In this document: piece after piece, positions 36,335 through 47,549 of the stretch | Position numbering within the stretch: the stretch's first letter is position 1 | Layout of the letters: the number at the start of each line of letters is the position of its first letter | Origin: Chryseobacterium sp. | GTDB taxonomy: Bacteria; Bacteroidota; Bacteroidia; Flavobacteriales; Weeksellaceae | Length of the DNA: 64,000 bases | Assembly: GCA_031277615.1 (NCBI GenBank) | Contig: JAITMC010000035.1 | Span: 124,001 to 188,000 of the forward strand | Direction: 5' to 3' | Translations under genes and position numbers: made by a program | The notes under the pieces: model-generated | Database searches by the model: none | What the model was told of the DNA's origin: nothing | Seen by the model: only the letters and a program-made list of their open reading frames with translations

Positions 36335-37684
36335 ATGGCAAAACTGAAAACAGCATATTTCTGTCAAAACTGCGGAACCCAATATTCCCAATGGATGGGC
36401 CAATGTAAAAACTGCGGACAATGGAACACCCTGGTGGAAGAAGTGGTTGAGAAAACCTCTTCTAAAACTCCGCCTTTTTCAAAATCGAAACAACATGTAA
36501 TCAACATTATTGAAGTTGAGACGAGTGAAGAACCCAGAATAAAAACACCTTCCGAGGAACTGAACCGTGTTCTGGGCGGAGGAATTGTTTTAGGCTCCGT
36601 TACTCTGATCGGAGGTGAACCCGGAATAGGAAAATCAACCCTTCTTTTACAGCTGGCTTTAAAAATGAAGAAAAAAATCTTCTACGTTTCCGGAGAAGAA
36701 AGTGCTTCCCAGATTAAAATGAGGGCAGACCGACTGACAGATCTTCAGAACCCGAGCTGTTTTCTTTTCACCGAAACTTCATTGGAAAAGATTCTTCATG
36801 AGGCCAAAAAGCTGGAACCGGATTTTATGATCATCGATTCGATACAGACGCTTCAGTCGCAGCTTATTGAAAGTTCTCCGGGAACGGTTTCCCAGATCAG
36901 GGAATGTTCTAATGAGATCATCAAATTTGCCAAGGAAAACAATACTCCCGTTTTCCTGGTGGGCCATATTACCAAAGACGGGCAGATCGCCGGGCCAAAG
37001 GTTCTGGAACATATGGTGGATGTCGTCCTGAATTTTGACGGAGACCGGAATCACCTTTTCAGGCTGCTGAGAGCCAATAAAAACCGTTTCGGATCTACCG
37101 CCGAAATAGGGATTTATGAAATGGTTTCCCAGGGCTTAAAGGAAATTAAAAATCCTTCGGAAATTCTTATCACCAAGAAATTCGAGGAACTTTCCGGAAA
37201 TTCCGTGGCGGTAACACTGGAAGGAAACCGGCCAATGCTGCTGGAAATCCAGGCGCTGGTAAGTACTGCCGTATATGGAACCCCGCAGAGAAGTTCTACC
37301 GGATTTGACGCCAAAAGACTGAATATGCTTTTGGCTGTACTGGAAAAACGGGCAGGATTTCAGCTGGGTGCCAAAGATGTCTTCTTAAATATCACCGGAG
37401 GCATTAAAACAGACGACCCTGCTTTAGACCTTGCCGTGGTTGCCTCCATCCTTTCCTCCAATGAGGATATTGCGATTTCCGAACATTACTGTTTTGCCGG
37501 AGAGATTGGCTTAAGCGGAGAGATCCGCCCTATCGCGCAGGCCGAGCAGAGAATTTCTGAAGCAGAAAAGTTAGGCTATGAAAAGATCTTTGTTTCCAAC
37601 CTTAATAAAATTCCGAAAAGGAAATTCGGAATTAAGATTGAAGAAGTAAGCAAGATTGAAGACTTCCACGAAAGGCTGTTTTAA
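36335..37684 (+). CDS. radA: DNA repair protein RadA
   Basis: 449 residues, the usual length. It has an N-terminal C4 zinc finger (Cys10, Cys13, Cys24, Cys27) and a RecA-like ATPase with Walker A GEPGIGKST. The RadA-specific KNRFGS motif follows, and then a C-terminal Lon-protease-like domain with LAVVASILSS and FAGEIGLSGEIRP. RadA is a helicase that extends recombination intermediates. Thirteen bases separate it from the AraC-type gene, so the two may be co-transcribed. Confidence 0.97.
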   Translation: MAKLKTAYFCQNCGTQYSQWMGQCKNCGQWNTLVEEVVEKTSSKTPPFSKSKQHVINIIEVETSEEPRIKTPSEELNRVLGGGIVLGSVTLIGGEPGIGKSTLLLQLALKMKKKIFYVSGEESASQIKMRADRLTDLQNPSCFLFTETSLEKILHEAKKLEPDFMIIDSIQTLQSQLIESSPGTVSQIRECSNEIIKFAKENNTPVFLVGHITKDGQIAGPKVLEHMVDVVLNFDGDRNHLFRLLRANKNRFGSTAEIGIYEMVSQGLKEIKNPSEILITKKFEELSGNSVAVTLEGNRPMLLEIQALVSTAVYGTPQRSSTGFDAKRLNMLLAVLEKRAGFQLGAKDVFLNITGGIKTDDPALDLAVVASILSSNEDIAISEHYCFAGEIGLSGEIRPIAQAEQRISEAEKLGYEKIFVSNLNKIPKRKFGIKIEEVSKIEDFHERLF

Positions 37685-37697
37685 AAACCGGTAAACG

Positions 37698-38840
37698 ATG
37701 ATGCTCGAAAATATCCAGAAGTTTGTTCTTGTCCTCCTTTATGGCGGATTAACCCTGCTTTCCTTTACAGTGCTGATCAATCCTATGAAGGCCAACAGAA
37801 AGGCTAATTTATTTTTCGGGCTGTTTCTTCTTTTATGGTCCAGCTATTGGGTTCTTGATGTTTTACGGATCTGTGGGCTTCAGCCTATGGCCTGGTTTGC
37901 GCTTTTCGTATATTCCGTACAGATATTTACGCCGATTTTTTTGTTTTTCAGTGCCGTATTTTTTATCAATCCGGATTACCGGTTCAGAAAGAAGGACCTG
38001 AACTGCCTGATTGTTCCGGTGATCTCCTGGATCTTATTATTTAATTCAGAAAGACATCCTGTCATTTATCACCTTGTCCTGTTTATCAATATTGCCCATA
38101 ATCTGCCTTATATTGCGCTTATTTATTTTAAAATCAGAAAACATCAGAAAAGAATCAAGGTCATTTCTGCTGATACGGAGCCTATTGACCTGCAATGGCT
38201 CATTAAGCTGAACTTTCTGCTTTTCATCACTATTATTATAACGGTAGGCTATGAACTGTTCAATGCATTTGTTTATAAAATGCATCAGCATGTGGTAATG
38301 GACCTTCTGTTTCTGTTCATCGTTTACAGTACGCTGTACTACGTGCTCCGTCAGAAAGAGATTTACCCTGTGGATAAACGCCAGCGTGATGAGCTGATGG
38401 CGATTGAACTTGAAAATGAAGAAGAGGAAACGGCAAGAAAAAAGCTGATTCCGGATCATGAGTTTGAAATATTAAAGCAAAGGTTAACCGATATAATGGA
38501 AAAAGAGAAACCTTATCTGGATGGCGATCTCAATCTGCTGAAACTGTCTGATAAAATCGGTATCAATGCCCATCAGCTTTCTTACCTGCTGAATACCGGC
38601 TTTCAGGAGAACTTTTTTTATTTCATCAATAAATACAGGGTTCAGCATGCCCGGAAGATGCTTTCGGACAACTCTTTCGAAAAGCTTTCGATACTAGGTA
38701 TCGGCTTTGAATCCGGGTTTAATTCAAAAACGGCTTTTAACACGATTTTCAAAAAGATGACGGATATGACGCCCTCAGAATTCAGGAAACAGCAGTTTGA
38801 TCCTGATTCCAGACAGGATCATTCAAAGGCTCTGGACTAA
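37698..38840 (+). CDS. Membrane-anchored AraC-family transcriptional regulator
   Basis: 380 residues. The first 220 hold about seven hydrophobic segments with no soluble sensor domain. The C-terminal part from about residue 255 is an AraC-type double helix-turn-helix, with LNLLKLSDKIGINAHQLSYL as the first and SILGIGFESGFNSKTAFNTIF as the second, ending in the usual MTPSEFRK. Such membrane-anchored AraC proteins are frequent in Bacteroidota. The signal and the target are not apparent. Confidence 0.88.
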   Translation: MMLENIQKFVLVLLYGGLTLLSFTVLINPMKANRKANLFFGLFLLLWSSYWVLDVLRICGLQPMAWFALFVYSVQIFTPIFLFFSAVFFINPDYRFRKKDLNCLIVPVISWILLFNSERHPVIYHLVLFINIAHNLPYIALIYFKIRKHQKRIKVISADTEPIDLQWLIKLNFLLFITIIITVGYELFNAFVYKMHQHVVMDLLFLFIVYSTLYYVLRQKEIYPVDKRQRDELMAIELENEEEETARKKLIPDHEFEILKQRLTDIMEKEKPYLDGDLNLLKLSDKIGINAHQLSYLLNTGFQENFFYFINKYRVQHARKMLSDNSFEKLSILGIGFESGFNSKTAFNTIFKKMTDMTPSEFRKQQFDPDSRQDHSKALD

Positions 38841-38908
38841 GACGACAAGCCTTTCAGTACACCGAACTCAGACACAGGTTTATTGTTTAAAAATCTTTAT
38901 ATTCGTTT

Positions 38909-39505
38909 ATGAATTATCTAGCCCATTCTTTTCTTACCTTTTCAGACGGACAGATCGTAGGACAGTTTCTGGAAGATTTTATCCGGAACAGAGAACGTTT
39001 TTCTTTTCCGAAAGATATTCAGGACGGCATTACCCTGCACCGGGCCATTGATACCTTCACAGATTCCCATCCCGCTATTCATGAGGCAAAAAAAGTATTT
39101 TCGCCTTTGGTAAGGCTCTATGCAGGAGCTTTTGTAGACGTTGCCATGGATTATTTTGTAGCCAATGACATGAGTCTAAATTCTTTAGCCGGCTGGAAAA
39201 ACCATTCCCTGAAGGTGTACAGCACTCTTAACGCCCATGAGGAATGGCTTCCTGAAAACTTCAAAAGGATGCTTGAAAAAATGGAGGAAGATGACTGGCT
39301 CTACAATTACCGGGAAGACTGGGGCATTAAATTCAGCATGCGGAATGTTCTGAATAAGGCTAAGTATCTGGAAAAAGACATTCCTGTTTTTGAGGCTTTT
39401 CTGGAAAACAAACCATTCCTTCAGCAATGTTACAACGATTTTTTTCCTGATCTGCAGGCACATGCCGAAGGGATTAATACCCTGCTTCAGATGGATCATG
39501 AATAA
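38909..39505 (+). CDS. acpH: Acyl carrier protein phosphodiesterase
   Basis: 198 residues of the AcpH (DUF479) family, which removes the phosphopantetheine arm from acyl carrier protein. The recognisable segments are MNYLAHSFL at the start, GQFLEDFIR, GITLHRAIDTFTDSHP with the metal-binding His and Asp residues of the HD-like fold, and a later DVAMDYF. It stands alone, 68 bases after the AraC-type gene. Confidence 0.9.
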   Translation: MNYLAHSFLTFSDGQIVGQFLEDFIRNRERFSFPKDIQDGITLHRAIDTFTDSHPAIHEAKKVFSPLVRLYAGAFVDVAMDYFVANDMSLNSLAGWKNHSLKVYSTLNAHEEWLPENFKRMLEKMEEDDWLYNYREDWGIKFSMRNVLNKAKYLEKDIPVFEAFLENKPFLQQCYNDFFPDLQAHAEGINTLLQMDHE

Positions 39506-39634
39506 AAATTCTTGGGTGAATCCAAAAGTGCGGCTTTGTGTTGATTCCGTTCTTCACCTCCTTTAAAATGAACTGTACAACTCATGATGTTTGCCTGGTA
39601 AAATCGATTACAGTTAATATTGAGAGGGTTCAAA

Positions 39635-39667
39635 AAAAACACTTACTGAAGAGCAAGTGTTTTTTTA
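39635..39667 (+). terminator. Terminator downstream of acpH
   Basis: A stem (AAACACTT 39637-39644 with AAGTGTTT 39655-39662) continues into a T run. The A run on the other side would allow it to work in both directions. Confidence 0.7.
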
Positions 39668-40314
39668 AGTGATTGTGTTATTAGAATCCTCGACCTTAAA
39701 TTTAGTAAAATGGGAACTTTTTACCATATTTAAAAACTTCGAATTAAGTTTTTCTGATCTTTGGTTTTTAGTTTTGTGTTATTTTTTTGTCTTTTATTAA
39801 TCCCGCTGCTTTGCCGGAAAACCCCAAAAACAGAGATCAAAAGCAATAAATCCTTATCCCTACTTATTCTGAAGGGTTTATTTGTTTTATTAAAAACAAA
39901 CTTGGATGCCTTCTGCCTTTTTTCAAACTGCCTTCCTGATATTTTTTAACCTGTTAAAAATCAAATTGTTTTTGTTAAGAACAATTCCTTTCAATAGTTA
40001 AAATTTTAATAATTTTTAATTCTTAATAAATCATTAATCAAAATTAAATCTCTGAATTAAGATATAAACAAATATACCTTTTTTTAAATAAAAAACAAAT
40101 ATTTTCAATATTAATAAATTAAAAACAATTTATAAGATGAAAAAAGTTAAAAAAAATAATCAAAATTTAAAAATAATTCAATGATTTATTTCTTATCAGA
40201 GGATGAATTTAAATTTATTTATCAATAATTAGTGATTTAATATTTTGTTAAAATTTTATATTGAAGATAAAAGTTATCCGCTCTTTTTTTGTAAGTATTG
40301 AAGAATCAGGCCTG
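39668..40314. other. AT-rich stretch without a recognised gene
   Basis: About 650 bases, over 75 percent A+T from roughly 39940 on. The one ORF here (39761-39949) is made of Leu/Phe-rich codons with no start context and is not supported. No repeat, hairpin cluster or RNA gene was recognised. Confidence 0.6.
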
Positions 40315-40815
40315 TTAAAACTGACGGTAGAGATAACGGTTGGGATAGGTAAGCTTTTCACTTTCCCTTTTTCCGTTGAGAATAATATGTACAATATTGA
40401 TCTGATCATCGAATAAATTATAAAGAAAGCTTACCGCCGTCTCGATTTTCCTGGGATTAGTGACTGGTTCAGATTCAAGATAAAGGTTCACAGACTCAGT
40501 GTCTTCTTCGTAACCCACGTAATTGATCTTCAGGAATTTTCCGTCCGCTTTTAACCTGAAATATTCAGCACAATATTTCTGAAGGGCTTCATTGAGTTTT
40601 GCTCTATATTTTTCATCATTAAAATGAAAAGAACTGCCATATTTTTTTCCTAAACCGTTTTCAAGATCATCGAGAAAGAATCTGCCGGTGACTTCAAATG
40701 TTCTGGATTTCTGATTATAACTGATTTCTACGGAACCTACATGATAGGGATGCTTTGCTTTGGTAAAAGAAAACAGGAATAGAACGGGAAGCAAAAACAG
40801 CCATAAACGCTTCAT
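40315..40815 (-). CDS. DUF6702-family secreted protein
   Basis: 166 residues with a signal peptide (about 1-19, ending TKAK). The mature part starts HPYHVGSVEISYN, followed by an FEVTGRFFLDDLENGL segment typical of the DUF6702 proteins found in Bacteroidota. It is divergent from a HupE/UreJ-like membrane protein gene, with 66 bases between the two starts. In this phylum the two families are often neighbours, together with an M1-type peptidase as here. The function is unknown. Confidence 0.8.
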   Translation of the reverse strand: MKRLWLFLLPVLFLFSFTKAKHPYHVGSVEISYNQKSRTFEVTGRFFLDDLENGLGKKYGSSFHFNDEKYRAKLNEALQKYCAEYFRLKADGKFLKINYVGYEEDTESVNLYLESEPVTNPRKIETAVSFLYNLFDDQINIVHIILNGKRESEKLTYPNRYLYRQF

Positions 40816-40881
40816 AAATCCGGGCTTTTAAAATTTGTTCGAAATTAATCATTATTTTCGTAAGCATTATATTTTTACGTT

Positions 40882-41463
40882 ATGATGCAGGATTTCCTTT
40901 TTTATTTAAATCTCGGATGGGAGCATATTATTTCCCTGGATGCTCTGGATCACCAGCTTTTTGTTCTGGCACTGATTGCAGTCTATTCCTACAGCGACTG
41001 GAAAAAAATCCTGATCCTTGTGACTGCCTTTACCATCGGGCATTCCATTACGCTGGCCCTAAGCATTCTGGATGTTTTCAGGTTTCCTTCTGCCTGGGTA
41101 GAATTCCTGATTCCCCTTACGATTGTTCTTACCTCACTGGATAATATCCTTATGAAAAATAAAAAACAGACGCTGATGCGCGCCAACTATTACCTCGCCC
41201 TGATCTTCGGATTAATTCATGGGATGGGATTTGCCAACACGGCAAGGGTTATGATCGCCAAAAGCCAGAGTATTGCCGTTCCTTTGTTAGGCTTCAACAT
41301 TGGTCTTGAGCTGGGACAGATTGTTATTGTGGCAGGTATTCTTGTGGTATTGTTTCTTCTTTTCAACATTTTCAAGGTCAATAAAAAAGACTGGATTCTT
41401 TTTGTCTCGTCCGGAGTATTTGCTTTATCCCTGAAGATGACTTTAGAAAGAATTCCTTTTTAA
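40882..41463 (+). CDS. HupE/UreJ-like membrane protein
   Basis: 193 residues with about six membrane segments. The HupE/UreJ-like signature is visible: a GWEHI start, conserved DALDHQLF, FTIGHSITLAL with a membrane His, and GLIHGMGFAN with a second His. Relatives are linked to nickel or hydrogenase metabolism in other bacteria, but no such genes are nearby, so metal transport is only a possibility. A second ATG three bases downstream is an alternative start. Confidence 0.85.
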   Translation: MMQDFLFYLNLGWEHIISLDALDHQLFVLALIAVYSYSDWKKILILVTAFTIGHSITLALSILDVFRFPSAWVEFLIPLTIVLTSLDNILMKNKKQTLMRANYYLALIFGLIHGMGFANTARVMIAKSQSIAVPLLGFNIGLELGQIVIVAGILVVLFLLFNIFKVNKKDWILFVSSGVFALSLKMTLERIPF

Positions 41464-41499
41464 GCCATCAATATCTGTAATTTCTCATTCAAATATTAT

Positions 41500-41507
41500 T
41501 ATCTTTG
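41500..41507 (+). promoter_or_regulatory. Candidate -7 box of the M1 peptidase gene
   Basis: TATCTTTG matches TAnnTTTG exactly and lies 23 bases upstream of the start codon. The -33 region lacks a clear TTG. Confidence 0.45.
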
Positions 41508-41530
41508 ATTATTCTTAAATCATTCTGGTC

Positions 41531-43915
41531 ATGAAGTTAAAAGCAGCCGCACTGTCATTTGCTGTATTTACCTATACAGGAGTCACCGCACAAAATATCC
41601 AAAACAATCCGGGAAGCAATCACGGGAATAAATTTGAGCAGCTGGGAACAATCCTTCCTACACCCAATATTTACAGAACGGCATCGGGAGCTCCGGGGCA
41701 CGGATACTGGCAGAACAAAGCGGATTATAACATTACGGCTTATCTTGATGAGGATAAAAGAAATCTGAAAGGCTCGGAAACCGTTACCTACTACAACAAT
41801 TCGCCGGATGATCTGGATTATATCTGGCTTCAGCTGGATGAAAATGAACAGTCTACGGTAAAAAATGCAAACTATCAGACTTCTTCCTCCCTTCCGGAAT
41901 CGATCAATGACCAACAGCTCAAGGTAACCGACCTGCCGGAAAAAGATAACGGCTATGGCGTGAATCTTGAAAAAGTAACGAATGCTTCGGGAAATCCACT
42001 GAAATATATCGTGAATAAAACCATGATGCGTATTGATCTCCCAAAAGTTTTAAAGAAAGGAGAGAAATTCATATTCAAAATAGACTGGAATTACAATATC
42101 CCGAACAGGATACAAATGGGTGGCCGCGGCGGTTATGAAAACTTCAGAGAAGATGGTAATGACCTGTATACAATGACGCAATGGTATCCCAGAATGTGTG
42201 TTTACAGCGATTTCCAGGGCTGGCAGAACCATCAGTTTACAGGAAGAGGTGAATTTGCCCTTGTCTTCGGGAACTTTAAAGTTTCAATGAATGTTCCTGC
42301 CGATCACATCGTTGGCGGAACCGGCGAATGTAAAAATTACGAACAGGTCCTTACCTCCGACCAGATGTCCCGGTACCGGAAAGCCGAAAACGCATCGGAA
42401 CCGATAGAGATCGTTACCCTTGATGAAGCTAAAAAAGCGGAGAAAAACCATTCTAAACAAAGAAAAACCTGGGTATTCGAAGCCAGTGATGTAAGGGATT
42501 TTGCATGGACTTCCTCAAGAAAGTTCGTATGGGACGGCATGAGTGTGACCATTCCTGAAAACAATAATAAAGTCATGGCAATGAGCTTTTATCCGAAGGA
42601 GGCTTACGGCCTTTACCGCAAATTCTCTACAAAAGCTGTTGCCCACACCATTAAAACCTATTCGGAATTCACCATTCCTTACCCCTACCCTGTTGCCCAG
42701 TCTGTAGAAGCTGCTAACGGAATGGAATATCCGATGATCTGTTTCAATTTCGGAAGAACGGAAAAGGACGGCACCTACTCCGAAGGCGTCAAAAACGGTA
42801 TGATTGGCGTGATTATTCACGAAGTGGGTCATAATTTCTTCCCGATGATCATCAATTCGGATGAAAGACAATGGAGCTGGATGGATGAAGGGCTGAACAC
42901 TTTCACGGAATATCTTACTGAAGAAAAATGGGACAATAAATTCCCATCCAAAAGAGGACCTGCCTGGACGATCGTAGATTATATGAAACTCCCGAAAGAT
43001 CAGCTGGAACCTATTATGAGCAATTCTGAAAATATTATCCAGTTCGGTCCGAATGCTTATTCAAAACCGGCAACGGGATTAAATATTCTCCGCGAAACAA
43101 TCATGGGAAGGGAGTTATTTGATAAAGCTTTTAAAACCTATGCTAAAAGATGGGCTTTCAAGCATCCGGAACCTGCCGATTTCTTCAGAACGATGGAAGA
43201 TGCCAGCGGTGAAGACCTGGACTGGTTCTGGAGAGGATGGTTTTACGGAACAGATCCTGTAGATATTGCTATCGATAAAGTAACAATAGCTACTCCGGAC
43301 CTGAATACGCCTCCCAAAGAAGCGAAAGAAACGAAATATAAAGTAGAGAAACCGCTTCAGAATGAGTTTGAAGACATTTCAAAGGTCAGAAACCGGGAAG
43401 ACAAGAGTATTGCATTTTATGTAGATAAGGATAAGGAAACCCAGGATTTCTATTACCGGTACGACAGAGGCCAGGAAAAAGTAAATTCAGAAAAGGAGTA
43501 TACCGTTAAAACAGAAGGCACGCAGCCCCTGGATGCTAAAGATAAAGAGAAGTTTAAAAATATGACCGGATACCAGATCGATTTCGTGAATAAAGGCGGA
43601 CTCGTGATGCCGATCATCCTTGAATTTACCTTTGAAGACGGCACGAAAGCTTATGACAAAACCCCGGCACAGATCTGGAGACATAATGAGCAGAAGGTTT
43701 CAAAGACGTATTATTTTGATAAGAAATTAAAATCGGTTCAGCTGGATCCGATGAGGGAAACTGCTGACATCGACACTTCCAATAATTTCTGGAGCAGCAC
43801 AGGAACCGGCAGCCAGGTTTCAAAATTCCAGCTCTTCAAACAGAAGCAGGATGGCCCGGTAAGAGGCGGATCAAATGGTAAAACCAACCCGATGCAGGCA
43901 GCCGGAAAAAGCTAA
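41531..43915 (+). CDS. M1-family zinc metallopeptidase
   Basis: A secreted aminopeptidase-like enzyme of 794 residues. The signal peptide is about residues 1-20 (TAQ). An N-terminal beta domain precedes the catalytic domain with the zinc motif HEVGH (430-434) and the third zinc ligand Glu at about 453 (WMDEGLNTF). That is the HExxH-x18-E spacing of the M1 clan. Downstream are a helical region and a C-terminal segment rich in Lys and Gln. An exact substrate cannot be read from the sequence. It follows the HupE-like gene by 67 bases with its own -7 box. Confidence 0.93.
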   Translation: MKLKAAALSFAVFTYTGVTAQNIQNNPGSNHGNKFEQLGTILPTPNIYRTASGAPGHGYWQNKADYNITAYLDEDKRNLKGSETVTYYNNSPDDLDYIWLQLDENEQSTVKNANYQTSSSLPESINDQQLKVTDLPEKDNGYGVNLEKVTNASGNPLKYIVNKTMMRIDLPKVLKKGEKFIFKIDWNYNIPNRIQMGGRGGYENFREDGNDLYTMTQWYPRMCVYSDFQGWQNHQFTGRGEFALVFGNFKVSMNVPADHIVGGTGECKNYEQVLTSDQMSRYRKAENASEPIEIVTLDEAKKAEKNHSKQRKTWVFEASDVRDFAWTSSRKFVWDGMSVTIPENNNKVMAMSFYPKEAYGLYRKFSTKAVAHTIKTYSEFTIPYPYPVAQSVEAANGMEYPMICFNFGRTEKDGTYSEGVKNGMIGVIIHEVGHNFFPMIINSDERQWSWMDEGLNTFTEYLTEEKWDNKFPSKRGPAWTIVDYMKLPKDQLEPIMSNSENIIQFGPNAYSKPATGLNILRETIMGRELFDKAFKTYAKRWAFKHPEPADFFRTMEDASGEDLDWFWRGWFYGTDPVDIAIDKVTIATPDLNTPPKEAKETKYKVEKPLQNEFEDISKVRNREDKSIAFYVDKDKETQDFYYRYDRGQEKVNSEKEYTVKTEGTQPLDAKDKEKFKNMTGYQIDFVNKGGLVMPIILEFTFEDGTKAYDKTPAQIWRHNEQKVSKTYYFDKKLKSVQLDPMRETADIDTSNNFWSSTGTGSQVSKFQLFKQKQDGPVRGGSNGKTNPMQAAGKS

Positions 43916-44113
43916 CAGCCCAACTTTGCGACGCCCACAGCACTTTATTGTTTAAAAATCCGGATCCGGATATCAATCACCTGAATCAGTCTACCTACTC
44001 CATACGGCAGGCAGGATAAGAAGCTTTATTTTTGGTTAACTTCATCACACCAAATGTCAAAGCTCCTGATTGACTTTAAATGTTCAGGATTGCAGAACAA
44101 TAAAAAATATTTT

Positions 44114-44245
44114 ATGAAAAATCTGAAATCATTAAACAAAGAAGCCTTAAAGGCTATTCAGGGTGGCGGAAGAGGAGTCTGCTGCGATTACAACGACCAG
44201 GGAAAATGTATTTTGTGGATCGGGCCGGGACAATTTTGTCCATAG
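44114..44245 (+). CDS. Double-glycine bacteriocin-like microprotein (43 aa)
   Basis: The start is taken at MKNLKSLNKEALKAIQGG, a typical GG leader. The 20 in-frame codons upstream are not peptide-like. The mature part of 25 residues after GG has CC, a single Cys, and ends WIGPGQFCP. The peptide at 44712 ends the same way (WIGPGQYCP), so the two are recent paralogues. The peptide at 2313 shares the leader type. No exporter or modifying enzyme is in the window. Confidence 0.8.
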   Translation: MKNLKSLNKEALKAIQGGGRGVCCDYNDQGKCILWIGPGQFCP

Positions 44246-44334
44246 AATAGAGCCTGTTTAAGTTTTATTTGAAGAAAAAGCAGGCATGATGATCAATCCT
44301 TTGGTTTCTTTTAGATTCGTCGAACCTTGAGTTT

Positions 44335-44462
44335 AAGATTCAAAAAATTCCCCACAGATTTACCAATTTCACGGATGTTTGTGTATATTTTCTCTCGCAG
44401 ATTTTACAGATGACGCTGATGAAGCGGAATAATTATCCATACGCTTAGACGAATCAACAAAG
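44335..44462 (+). repeat. CACAGAT-type dispersed repeat, copy 1
   Basis: A segment with CCCACAGATTT, TCTCTCGCAGATTT, CAGATGACGCTGATGA and CATACGCTTAGACGAATC. It recurs with about 85-90 percent identity by eye at 57768-57893. The first few words also appear in the arrays at 30.4 and 34.7 kb. It fills most of the gap between the two microprotein genes. The rest of the gap (44463-44711) shows nothing recognisable. Confidence 0.85.
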
Positions 44463-44711
44463 TTGATTCTATCCTTTGTTCCCTAAAATAGGCATAATGA
44501 AGCTAAATCCTTTGCGTGGTAAAAAAACATCATCAGTACATCATCTTTATTTTTCAAGAATATAATGGAGATAAAGATTCGAATGTTCTTCTAAAAATTA
44601 AATTTAGAATTTTAAGGCTCTAAAGGATAAGAATAAAAAATGCTTTCAAAAGTATTATTCTGAACGAAATGAAAATGTTTGCAAAATCGTCCAAACTCAA
44701 CATCATTATCT

Positions 44712-44852
44712 ATGAAAAATGCAAAACTATTAAACAGAGAGGCTCAAAAAGCGATTTGTGGAGGAATTGCTACAGCCAGAATCAAATGCTGTGAAAAAGA
44801 CAGAAACGGAAACTGTACCTTATGGATCGGACCGGGGCAATATTGTCCTTAA
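44712..44852 (+). CDS. Double-glycine bacteriocin-like microprotein (46 aa)
   Basis: A short ORF encoding MKNAKLLNREAQKAICGG followed by 28 residues with CC, a single Cys, and the end WIGPGQYCP. The leader has Cys-Gly-Gly instead of Gln-Gly-Gly at the cleavage site. It is the paralogue of the peptide at 44114, and the four Cys positions match. A strong terminator follows 28 bases after the stop. Confidence 0.8.
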   Translation: MKNAKLLNREAQKAICGGIATARIKCCEKDRNGNCTLWIGPGQYCP

Positions 44853-44880
44853 CCTACCCTATTATTCAACGTAAAACATC

Positions 44881-44908
44881 AGCCGGAATTTTTCCGGCTT
44901 TTTATTTT
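44881..44908 (+). terminator. Terminator of the second microprotein gene
   Basis: A 7-bp stem AGCCGGA / TCCGGCT with a five-base loop, followed by TTTTTATTTTT. Confidence 0.88.
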
Positions 44909-45019
44909 TCTGCCAAATTTTCACATTGAAGAATAAAATTCTGCCATTTCAGCCACCCCTTCTCCGTGGCATACATTTAGAGAATTTCAAGAGAGAAATA
45001 ATTAAAAAATAAATATATT

Positions 45020-45298
45020 ATGTCAGTAAACTTTAAACCATTGGCAGACAGAGTTCTGGTAGAGCCAATCGCAGCAGAAACTAAAACAGCTTCAGGAATC
45101 ATTATCCCGGATACTGCAAAGGAAAAGCCGCAAGAAGGTACTGTAGTGGCAGTAGGTCCCGGAAAAAAAGATGAGCCTACAACAGTTCAGGTAGGTGACA
45201 AAGTTCTTTATGGAAAATATTCAGGTGCTGAATTGAAGCTTGAAGGAAAAGATTATTTAATTGTAAAAGAAGCTGACCTGTTAGGAATTATAGGGTAA
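45020..45298 (+). CDS. groES: Co-chaperonin GroES
   Basis: 92 residues, the standard length. It is the heptameric lid of GroEL. The recognisable parts are [13 protein letters not shown] at the start, the mobile loop with [21 protein letters not shown], the VVAVGPG turn and the end of the beta barrel ([14 protein letters not shown]). GroEL normally follows directly; here a foreign ORF intervenes. Confidence 0.98.
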   Translation: MSVNFKPLADRVLVEPIAAETKTASGIIIPDTAKEKPQEGTVVAVGPGKKDEPTTVQVGDKVLYGKYSGAELKLEGKDYLIVKEADLLGIIG

Positions 45299-45331
45299 GC
45301 TGCTGGCTATTGGCTTCTTGCAAATGGCTTC
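45299..45331 (+). repeat. Left degenerate flank of the inserted four-helix-bundle unit
   Basis: GGCTATTGGCTTCTTGC-like words directly after the groES stop codon. The complement of 45735-45771 carries related GGCTTNT/AGCTTTT words, giving a loose inverted pair around the ORF at 45353. Such words often flank four-helix-bundle genes in flavobacteria. Confidence 0.5.
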
Positions 45332-45352
45332 TTTCTACATAGAAATTAATGG

Positions 45353-45709
45353 ATGAGAGATTTTAAAAAATTTGAAGTCTGGCAATTGAGTCATCAACTG
45401 ACTTTAAAGATCTATACTTCAACCAAAAACTTTCCGAAAGAAGAAATTTTTGGACTGACCTCTCAGATCAGAAGATCATTTGCATCTATTGGATATAATA
45501 TTTCAGAAGGAAGTGGCAGAAATTCAGATAAAGAATTTGCCAACTTCATCAATATTGCTCTGGGATCATCCAATGAAGCTGAAAACCAATTAATTCTTGC
45601 CAAAGACTTAGGATACATTGATGAAAATGATTACCAACATCTTTTGGAAGAGTTAACACTACTCAAAAAGAAGCTTGTCACTCTGTGGAACAGGCTCAAC
45701 GGAAATTAA
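45353..45709 (+). CDS. Four-helix-bundle protein (23S rRNA intervening-sequence type)
   Basis: 118 residues of the family originally described from intervening sequences of 23S rRNA genes. The recognisable parts are the start FKKFEVWQLSHQLTLKIY, FGLTSQIRRSFASIGYNISEG (conserved R and SI-N-EG) and a GSSNEAENQL helix. The role is unknown; family members form pentameric helical bundles. It sits between groES and groEL and is flanked by degenerate GGCTTTT-like words, which suggests insertion of a small mobile unit into the operon. Transcription runs with the operon, so groEL may still be co-transcribed. Confidence 0.88.
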   Translation: MRDFKKFEVWQLSHQLTLKIYTSTKNFPKEEIFGLTSQIRRSFASIGYNISEGSGRNSDKEFANFINIALGSSNEAENQLILAKDLGYIDENDYQHLLEELTLLKKKLVTLWNRLNGN

Positions 45710-45734
45710 AAAAATAAAATTAAACACGCGAATT

Positions 45735-47404
<1,670 letters not shown>

Positions 47405-47434
47405 TAGCAAGTCGCTAAGACAAATTTAATATAT

Positions 47435-47467
47435 AAACCGTTCTGCTTTTGTGGGACGGTTTTTTTG
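47435..47467 (+). terminator. Terminator of groEL
   Basis: Stem AAACCGT (47435-47441) with ACGGTTT (47456-47462), then a T run. The same terminator, lightly mutated, ends each of the three downstream groEL-tail copies. Confidence 0.85.
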
Positions 47468-47549
47468 TTCATAATTTTAAAATTACACAAAAGGGTAATT
47501 GATAGATATCTTTTAAAGGAAATAACTTTTGGTAATAAAAACAATAATT

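Noticed and set aside
39761-39949. 62-codon hydrophobic ORF in the AT-rich gap
   Set aside because: No ATG context, no family resemblance, and composition expected for T-rich random sequence.
44054-44113. Longer N-terminus for the 44114 microprotein
   Set aside because: The upstream 20 codons do not resemble a leader, and the paralogue at 44712 starts at the same MKN motif.
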